In this document: in pieces, positions 6,931-12,537 of the stretch
Layout: each line of letters starts with the position of its first letter
How positions within the stretch are numbered: position 1 is the first letter of the stretch
NCBI GenBank assembly: GCA_035411425.1
Contig: DAONSX010000062.1
Span: 1 to 12,537 of the forward strand
Length of the DNA: 12,537 nucleotides
Source: TTA-H9 sp002071415
Lineage (GTDB): Bacteria > Bacteroidota > Bacteroidia > Bacteroidales > TTA-H9
Reading direction: 5' to 3'
Position numbers and translations under genes: made by a program
Notes under the pieces: model-generated
Told to the model about the DNA's origin: nothing
The model's input: the letters and a program-made list of their open reading frames with translations, nothing else
Databases searched by the model: none

Positions 6931-7683
6931 TTGAAATCGAATGACAAGCAGATTATTTTTGGATTACAGCCTGTAAAGGAGGCCGTAAAGGCTGGTAAGG
7001 ATTTCGAAAGGCTGTATATATACAAAGGGATGAACAAAGAGAATTTCTCGGAGTTGAAAATATTGTTGCAGCAATATCACATTGCCTATCAATTGGTTCC
7101 CATCGAAAAGCTCAACCGCATGGTACAGGGAAATCATCAGGGTGTAGTAGGGATAATTTCTCGAATCGTTTATCATCAGCTCGAAGATATAATTGCTGAG
7201 GTCTTTGAAAAGGGCCGTTCTCCTTTTATTGTAATCATCGACAGGGTTACCGATGTGAGGAATCTTGGTGCCATAGCCAGAACTGCCGAATGTGCTGGTG
7301 TAGATGCTCTTGTGGTTCCCTTGCATGAATCGGCCATGATACATGCTGAAGCCATCAGGACTTCTTCGGGTGCATTGGCACGCATTCCCATTTGTAGGGT
7401 AGATAATCTGAAATGGGCGGTAAATTATATGAAAGCAAGTGGTTTATCCATTATTTCCATCTCAGAAAAAGGGAATTGTTCCTTCTCGGAAATAAATTTT
7501 ACCATACCGGTAGCCCTTATTTTAGGCAGTGAAGAAGACGGTATCAGCAATGCTTTGCTTCGCTTGTCGGATGAAATTTGTTTTGTTCCGATGATGGGAA
7601 AGATTGGCTCGTTGAATGTTTCCGTAGCAGGAGGTATTGCAATGTATGAAGTTGTGCGTCAACGAATAAATAAAAACCAATAG
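6931..7683 (+). CDS. rlmB: 23S rRNA (guanosine-2'-O-)-methyltransferase RlmB / TrmH-family SpoU enzyme
   Basis: 250 residues. An N-terminal substrate-binding domain (about 7-80, starting IIFGLQPVKEAVKAG, ending NHQGVVGI) precedes the knotted SPOUT catalytic domain. Motif 1 is at 104-119 (DRVTDVRNLGAIARTA, Asn111 and Arg117), motif 2 at 196-205 (LILGSEEDGI), motif 3 at 220-241 (IGSLNVSVAGGIAMYE). These are the S-adenosylmethionine site and knot of the family that 2'-O-methylates ribose in rRNA or tRNA; E. coli RlmB acts on G2251. Start is TTG 6931: an in-frame TAA is at 6901-6903, no ATG lies between, and the next ATG (residue 34) would cut into the domain. The TAG stop touches the ATG of the next gene. 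Confidence 0.9.
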   Translation: MKSNDKQIIFGLQPVKEAVKAGKDFERLYIYKGMNKENFSELKILLQQYHIAYQLVPIEKLNRMVQGNHQGVVGIISRIVYHQLEDIIAEVFEKGRSPFIVIIDRVTDVRNLGAIARTAECAGVDALVVPLHESAMIHAEAIRTSSGALARIPICRVDNLKWAVNYMKASGLSIISISEKGNCSFSEINFTIPVALILGSEEDGISNALLRLSDEICFVPMMGKIGSLNVSVAGGIAMYEVVRQRINKNQ

Positions 7684-9621
7684 ATGATGGAAAGGATAAA
7701 AAATTGGATTACACGGCATCCTTACGATGCATTGTTTATTCTGGTCATTTTGGCAGGAGCGGTATTGAGGCTATATGACTTTAGCTGCTGGTCGTTGAGT
7801 AATGATGAATTAAGTGCCTTGAATCGCCTGCGTTCCGACAGTTTCTCAGAGCTTATCCAGAATGGTGTCCGTCCTGATGGTCACCCGGCCTTTACACAGG
7901 TTTTTCTGTATTACTGGACGGCAATTTTTGGTTTGCAACCTTTCTGGGTACGACTACCCTTCGTTTTGGCAGGAATAGCTTCTATTTGGCTGGTTTATGC
8001 CATTGGCAAACAATGGTTCAATGCAGCTACCGGCCTATATGCATCTCTATTTATAGCCGTTTTGCCTTTCACGATTTTATACAGCCAGCTTGCACGGCCC
8101 TATAGCTTCGGCTTATTATTTACCTTGCTTACAGCTTATTTCTGGGGAAGATATTTTCTTCTTCACCACTATGGCTGGGGCACTCTGGCCGGTTTTGCAC
8201 TTTCGGCTGCATTCGCCATGTACACCCATTATTTTAGCTTTATGATGGCCGGCCTCTTCATTTTAGCCGGATTTTTATTCATCTCCCGAGACAACGGGAA
8301 AGGTTTTCTCATTTCGATAGTAACTATCTTTTTACTTTATCTTCCATATCTGAACATCTTCTTGTTTCAATTATCGCTTGGCGGAGTGGGAGGAGCTCAG
8401 GGATGGCTAACCAAACCTAAATGGGACTGGATTTTTAATTTCTTCTACTATGCATTCGGACTTTCTGCTTTTCATCTGTTATTGTTACTGGCTTTTCTGA
8501 CGATTTTTATGGTATGGTATGTAAAAAATACACACATCCGAAAAATCCAATGGGTTTTACTGGCTATATTCTTATTGCCGTATCTGATAGGTTTTGTTTA
8601 TAGCATTCTTGTCAATCCGGTTTTGCAGTACAGCGGTCTTTTGTTTGCTTTCCCATTTCTTCTTTTGTTTTTATTCTCATTTTTCGATGACGATCGCCCT
8701 GTGGTTTCTTCTGTCTTCGTTTTAGTAGGTTTGATAGGAGGTTCATGGGTAGCACTGGATAAAACCGATGATTTCCGAAATTCACAATTTGCCGATTTCA
8801 AGGCCTGCACTTCGGTTTACATGGAATGGGAAAATAAATACCGGAAAGACAGCATTACCCTTACCGCATCCATCAATCATCCCTATTATCTCGAATATTA
8901 TTTTCACAATGCGCATAAAAACCCTCCTCAAATTATTGTTCTGGAATCGAAACAAGGCCGTGAACTGGCTGATCTCGTACAAATATTAGAACAGAGCCGA
9001 ACACCCTATTTTGCTTATTTTCGTTTAAAACCTGCACCCATCGAAATTCCAGATGTTATTGCAGGTACATATCCTGTGCTGCTCGATTACAGAGATTATT
9101 TCGGTCAAGCCGAAGCATTTCTTTTTGCAAAAGATACTTCCTTGAAAGGCATCCCCAAACCCAAGCCTATAAGTAATTTTTACTGTGATTTTGAAGGCGA
9201 CGATGAGCTTTTCGGTGTTAGAATATCCAATCTCGATACTATCTGTTGCAGTGGAAAATATGCCATGCATCTGCGTCCTGAAATGGAATGGGGGCCAGGT
9301 ATAAAAATTACGACCCGACAGGCTGAACTTCGCTCACCTTCAAGAGTAAGAATAAAAGTGGAAGTCCTAACAGATAGTACGCTCATCGATTCGCCCATTG
9401 TTCTTACACTTACCGATCAGTTTGACAAACAATACATTTGGCTTAGTGGTAAACTCGAAAACTTCTTAACCCCAGGTAAATGGGGCACAGCCTATTTTAC
9501 TGCCGATTTGCCTCATCCTTATTCCTTGGGCGATGAACTGAAAATTTTTATCTGGAATAAAGACCATAGAAATCTATGGGTTGATAATTTTTCGATCGAA
9601 TTTTATAAACTTGAAAAATGA
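7684..9621 (+). CDS. GT39-like membrane glycosyltransferase with C-terminal periplasmic beta-rich domain
   Basis: 645 residues. About ten to twelve hydrophobic segments cover 15-358. The first periplasmic loop carries NDELS (Asp41-Glu42) and RPDGHP (63-68), and YSQLARPYSFG (133-143) follows; these are landmarks of GT39/ArnT-like lipid-linked sugar transferases (GT-C fold), where the acidic pair is catalytic. From 360 the protein is soluble: a mixed alpha/beta part (about 362-490) and a beta-rich end (about 498-645) with FEGDDELFG, SGKYAMHL and WVDNFSIEF, resembling the jelly-roll folds of carbohydrate-binding modules. Donor and acceptor are unknown. It begins directly after the rlmB stop (ATG at 7684, alternative 7687) and is followed after 19 bases by the ChaN-like gene. 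Confidence 0.8.
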   Translation: MMERIKNWITRHPYDALFILVILAGAVLRLYDFSCWSLSNDELSALNRLRSDSFSELIQNGVRPDGHPAFTQVFLYYWTAIFGLQPFWVRLPFVLAGIASIWLVYAIGKQWFNAATGLYASLFIAVLPFTILYSQLARPYSFGLLFTLLTAYFWGRYFLLHHYGWGTLAGFALSAAFAMYTHYFSFMMAGLFILAGFLFISRDNGKGFLISIVTIFLLYLPYLNIFLFQLSLGGVGGAQGWLTKPKWDWIFNFFYYAFGLSAFHLLLLLAFLTIFMVWYVKNTHIRKIQWVLLAIFLLPYLIGFVYSILVNPVLQYSGLLFAFPFLLLFLFSFFDDDRPVVSSVFVLVGLIGGSWVALDKTDDFRNSQFADFKACTSVYMEWENKYRKDSITLTASINHPYYLEYYFHNAHKNPPQIIVLESKQGRELADLVQILEQSRTPYFAYFRLKPAPIEIPDVIAGTYPVLLDYRDYFGQAEAFLFAKDTSLKGIPKPKPISNFYCDFEGDDELFGVRISNLDTICCSGKYAMHLRPEMEWGPGIKITTRQAELRSPSRVRIKVEVLTDSTLIDSPIVLTLTDQFDKQYIWLSGKLENFLTPGKWGTAYFTADLPHPYSLGDELKIFIWNKDHRNLWVDNFSIEFYKLEK

Positions 9622-9640
9622 ATTAAAAAACAAACTAAAC

Positions 9641-10495
9641 ATGAAGAAATTATTTTTCATTTTTTGTGGATTTTTGGTTCTCACTTCTTTTTCGACGGAT
9701 AAACCTGCATGGAAATTATTCGATAAATCGGGCAAGGAATGTAATTATCAAAATTTGTTGGATGAGGCATCGAAAGCCGACGTGGTATTGTTTGGCGAGT
9801 TGCATGATAATCCCATCAGCCATTGGCTTCAATATGAGCTGTTATCTGATTTGTACAGAATGAAAGGTGCTCAACTTGTTACTGGTGCCGAAATGTTCGA
9901 AACCGACAATCAGCTTCTGCTCGATGAATTGATAGCAGGGCAAATCAGCTTGAAGAATTTCGAGGCCGAAGCCAAATTGTGGCCAAATTATTCGACCGAT
10001 TACAAACCCATGGTGGAATTTGCACTCGAACATCGAATACCATTCATTGGGACGAATATTCCCCGCAGGTATGCTGCTATGGTAAATCGAAAAGGATTCG
10101 AAGCACTCGATGGTTTAAGTAATCAGGCCAAAATGTTGATAGCTCCCTTACCTGTTCAATACGATTCTGCCTTGCCTGCCTATAAAGCTATGCTAAATAT
10201 GGGAGGACATCTGGGAGCAAATCTTCCCAAAGCTCAAGCCATCAAAGATGCTACCATGGCATGGTCCATTCTGAAATATCTGCAAGCCGGTGAAATCTTC
10301 TTGCATTTAAATGGTGCTTACCACTCCGACAATTATGAAGGAATAGTGTGGTATCTTCGAAAGTATCGCCCGGGTCTGCATATCCTAACTATTACAACTA
10401 TCGAACAAGCCAATATGGACAGCTTGCTGGAGGAAAATCTCGGCAAGGCCAATTTCACCATTTTAGTTCCCCAAACCATGACAAAAACGCATTAA
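9641..10495 (+). CDS. ChaN family (Haem_bdg_uptake, PF04187) exported protein
   Basis: 284 residues from ATG 9641. The frame extends to 9581 but that part overlaps the glycosyltransferase and puts a charged stretch before the signal; from 9641 a clean signal peptide MKKLFFIFCGFLVLTSFS appears. A typical ChaN core follows: VVLFGELHDNPISHWLQ (GELHD at 52-56), TGAEMF with Glu84, PFIGTNIPR (Asn138), IKDATMAWSI (201-210) and the end motif NGAYHSDNYEG with His228. Members are linked to haem binding, first shown for a Campylobacter iron-regulated lipoprotein; enzymatic roles are also discussed, and the function here is unproved. No lipobox is seen: Cys9 is inside the hydrophobic core, not after it. 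Likely co-transcribed with the preceding gene. Confidence 0.85.
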   Translation: MKKLFFIFCGFLVLTSFSTDKPAWKLFDKSGKECNYQNLLDEASKADVVLFGELHDNPISHWLQYELLSDLYRMKGAQLVTGAEMFETDNQLLLDELIAGQISLKNFEAEAKLWPNYSTDYKPMVEFALEHRIPFIGTNIPRRYAAMVNRKGFEALDGLSNQAKMLIAPLPVQYDSALPAYKAMLNMGGHLGANLPKAQAIKDATMAWSILKYLQAGEIFLHLNGAYHSDNYEGIVWYLRKYRPGLHILTITTIEQANMDSLLEENLGKANFTILVPQTMTKTH

Positions 10496-10615
10496 AGCGC
10501 ACTAAAATTCCATAATAGTGGATGTGGTTTAATGCTCAGGATGCGGGTTATGGGCCCTTTCAAAGTTGTATAGATATATGGCATAGCCAACTTATTTCAG
10601 ACAAGCTTAAAAAAA

Positions 10616-12088
10616 TTACTTTCCGTCTCTCATGAATATTTCGGAAGAAATACCCATGGCTTCGAGGATCAATTCAGGTATTTTTGTATTGTCAAAATAA
10701 CCACCGAACTTTTCCTGATTTACACCTTTTGCTCTCACAGGAACCGGAATGCCACTATGCGACCATGTAGTCCATCCAATTCCAGCTTTTTGTGAAATCA
10801 TCTTTACGGCAGTTACCGAAAGAGGCTCTTCATCACCATAGAGCAAATAAATGCCATCTTTCTCAGAAAAAGGTATTTTCCTTAGCATGCTTGTCTCAAA
10901 GGCCATTTTTAATTGAATACTGTCGAAACCCGTCAATGGAATATTTAATCCCAGATCTGTATATTTATTGAGAAGAGGGAAAATTTCCTCGAACTGACAC
11001 CCATCCTTGCATTTTGTTTCCCGAAAGTCATTGATGTGCTTTTTTAAAACAGATTCCGAAACTTTCTGGCTGGATAAAAGATTAAAATTACTTTCATATT
11101 TCATTAATGCATTCCCCATGGCCATGCCGCCTGTTTCGTGATCGGCCGTAACCACGATAAGGGTTTCGTTGGGATGAAGTTTCATAAAATCGAGAGCAGC
11201 CCCAATGGCTTTATCTAAATCGATTACTTCTTTAATTGCAGTAGCAGCATCGTTGCTATGGCAAGCCCAGTCAATCAGTCCACCTTCCACCATCATAAAG
11301 AAACCTTCCGGATTATCGAGCAACTGAATACTTTTTTCGACAAACTGCGAAAGAGGCATATCCTGAGGAGTTTGATCGATTATAAATGGAACGGCTTTCC
11401 CCTCATCCAAACGATCGTTCAGGACTATAATCTTTCCAGGAAGTTCTTGCAGTGATAGAAAATCCTTCTGCCCTCGGATGATCTTATAGCCTTTTGTAAC
11501 GGCAATATCGTATGCATCGGGTCTATCACCATTTTCACCTTTAGCATCCTTTATGCCTCCATATCCAAACAAATCGAAACCACTTTCGGGCAGTTGAAGG
11601 GCGATTGTATAATAATCGTTTCGATCAGGACGATGAGCATAAAAAACTGCGGGAGTTGCATGATTAATGCATACCGTAGTAATGATACCTACTTTCATTC
11701 CTTTTGCCTTTGCCATGGCAGCAACAGATTGCAAAGAAGCAGTTCGGGAGGCGTCCATCCCTATAGTATTTATCGAAGTCTTGAAACCTGAAGCCAGCGC
11801 TGTACCTGCAGCAGCCGAACAAGTAATCAACCGATTGGCAGCATAGGTTGTACTCAAGCCAATTACGGGAAAATTACTCATATGGAGGGATTTCAATTGA
11901 ATTTGTGGATTATTGGTGGCTAAAAATGCCTCCGCAGCACTCACCTGTGCCAATCCCATCCCATCTCCAATAAAATAAAATACATATTTGGCCTTGGGTT
12001 TCGAAGATAAATCGGTGGAGTATAGTGGAATGTTCAGGCCTTGCACCAGTATAGCCGAAGCAATTCCAAAAAGTATTCTCTTGAGCAT
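10616..12088 (-). CDS. Alkaline phosphatase, PhoA family, with Cys beside the nucleophile
   Basis: 490 residues, exported (signal at about 1-24). Hydrolyses phosphate monoesters in the periplasm using two Zn and one Mg. The metal and catalytic set is visible: Asp42 in FIGDGMG, nucleophile Ser91, HATPA (143-147) with His152, Glu268/Asp273/His277 in EGGLIDWACHSND, Asp316-His317 in TADHETGG, and His444 in WSHSGIPVPVRAKG. The residue before the serine is Cys90 (ITCSAAAGTA) where E. coli PhoA has Asp101; the codon is TGT. Convergent with the ChaN-like gene, 120 bases apart, with no strong terminator visible in 10496-10615. The ATG at 12086-12088 lies 22 bases downstream of a -7 box. No Pho-box-like repeats were recognised. 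Confidence 0.92.
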   Translation of the reverse strand: MLKRILFGIASAILVQGLNIPLYSTDLSSKPKAKYVFYFIGDGMGLAQVSAAEAFLATNNPQIQLKSLHMSNFPVIGLSTTYAANRLITCSAAAGTALASGFKTSINTIGMDASRTASLQSVAAMAKAKGMKVGIITTVCINHATPAVFYAHRPDRNDYYTIALQLPESGFDLFGYGGIKDAKGENGDRPDAYDIAVTKGYKIIRGQKDFLSLQELPGKIIVLNDRLDEGKAVPFIIDQTPQDMPLSQFVEKSIQLLDNPEGFFMMVEGGLIDWACHSNDAATAIKEVIDLDKAIGAALDFMKLHPNETLIVVTADHETGGMAMGNALMKYESNFNLLSSQKVSESVLKKHINDFRETKCKDGCQFEEIFPLLNKYTDLGLNIPLTGFDSIQLKMAFETSMLRKIPFSEKDGIYLLYGDEEPLSVTAVKMISQKAGIGWTTWSHSGIPVPVRAKGVNQEKFGGYFDNTKIPELILEAMGISSEIFMRDGK

Positions 12089-12110
12089 AATCGAATGTTT
12101 TTAATCATTG

Positions 12111-12118
12111 CAAAAGTA
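12111..12118 (-). promoter_or_regulatory. -7 box (TACTTTTG) of the alkaline phosphatase gene
   Basis: On the minus strand TACTTTTG followed by CA repeats the box of the tRNA-Asp promoter and matches TAnnTTTG exactly. It would start transcription near 12104, leaving a leader of about 15 bases before the ATG at 12088. No convincing -33 TTG lies 19-21 bases upstream, which is compatible with a regulated promoter that needs an activator, but that is inference. Confidence 0.55.
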
Positions 12119-12537
12119 AAAATATTGAACTTGATCTTTTTAAATCTACAATTGAACTTGAACAGAGGAAAGGGGAAAATATGAAGCTATGGATAAAAAA
12201 CAAAATTTTCAATCTGCTCGATCACCATATTCAATTAACTGATAAATCAATTTAACCTATAATTTATCATCAGAAACAAACAGGGTTTATAAAACTAATG
12301 AGAGTCTGTCCATAAACTCAAATTGTTAATAACTTTTTGATAACTAATTATTTAAAACTGTTATTGGCATTATTTTTTATTCTAAATTTGTTGAAAATTA
12401 TTAAAAAAATAATCCCATGCGTTTATTTGAAGATTTTAAGATTTTATTCGAACAACCTGATTGGTCCTATGATCCTCAATTATGAGATGGTCTAATGAGT
12501 CTGGACAATATTTTTATCAAAGTTAATTTATTATGTT
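12119..12537. other. A/T-rich gene-free region with possible mobile-element remnant
   Basis: No convincing gene is seen in these 419 bases. Two related words, CTAATGAGAGTCTGTCCA (12295-12312) and CTAATGAGTCTGGACA (12492-12507), lie in direct orientation about 197 bases apart. Between them a 22-codon frame (ATG 12417 to TGA 12483-12485: MRLFEDFKILFEQPDWSYDPQL) is preceded by TAAATTTG at 12383-12390, a -7-like box. This arrangement resembles an insertion-sequence end plus the beginning of a broken transposase, but no transposase motif is present and the window ends. A second small frame at 12181-12255 has no support. Confidence 0.35.

Noticed and set aside
9581..9640. Upstream start for the ChaN-like protein
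   Set aside because: It would bury the signal peptide behind about 20 charged residues and overlap the glycosyltransferase; ATG 9641 is directly before the signal.
12181..12255. A 24-codon ORF (MKLWIKNKIFNLL...) upstream of the phosphatase
   Set aside because: No ribosome site, promoter or recognisable similarity; short A/T-rich frames of this size arise by chance.

Overview
The window reads as chromosome of a member of the Bacteroidota (probably Bacteroidales-like). The reasons are a GWxTD-family lipoprotein, TonB-C-type secreted proteins, 'TAnnTTTG' -7 promoter boxes in front of the tRNA and the phosphatase gene, absence of clear Shine-Dalgarno sites, A/T-rich intergenic DNA and a tRNA gene without an encoded CCA. 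Most of it is ordinary housekeeping and envelope DNA. I did not find a convincing new multi-gene system; the unusual items are variant active-site motifs, a low-complexity repeat tract, a palindrome near the tRNA, TTG starts, a tetranucleotide bias and a remnant-looking right edge.

Layout. 1-179: tail of an unidentified, probably disrupted reading frame. 180-461: a G/T-rich degenerate repeat tract. 462-3039: a metal-uptake ABC operon on the plus strand (lipoprotein ZnuA, ATPase ZnuC from a TTG start, permease ZnuB overlapping ZnuC by 14 bases). 3192-3356, minus strand: tRNA-Asp(GTC) with its own promoter and terminator. 3405-4196, minus: an exported protein with two TonB-C-like domains. 4240-10495, plus: rmuC, a GWxTD lipoprotein (overlapping rmuC by 23 bases), rlmB (TTG start), a GT39-like membrane glycosyltransferase with an extra periplasmic beta-rich tail, and a ChaN-like exported protein. 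10616-12088, minus: a PhoA-family alkaline phosphatase with its -7 box at 12111-12118. 12119-12537: A/T-rich DNA with no convincing gene, only a 22-codon ORF and two copies of a 'TAATGAG..TCTG' sequence.

Functional links. The high-affinity metal importer and the two-zinc alkaline phosphatase fit together loosely in metal and phosphate economy but are 7.5 kb apart and not co-transcribed. rmuC to chaN is a same-strand cluster with two clear break points (116 bases before rlmB; otherwise gaps of 0-19 bases or overlaps), so rlmB, the glycosyltransferase and chaN are likely one transcript, and rmuC with the GWxTD gene another.
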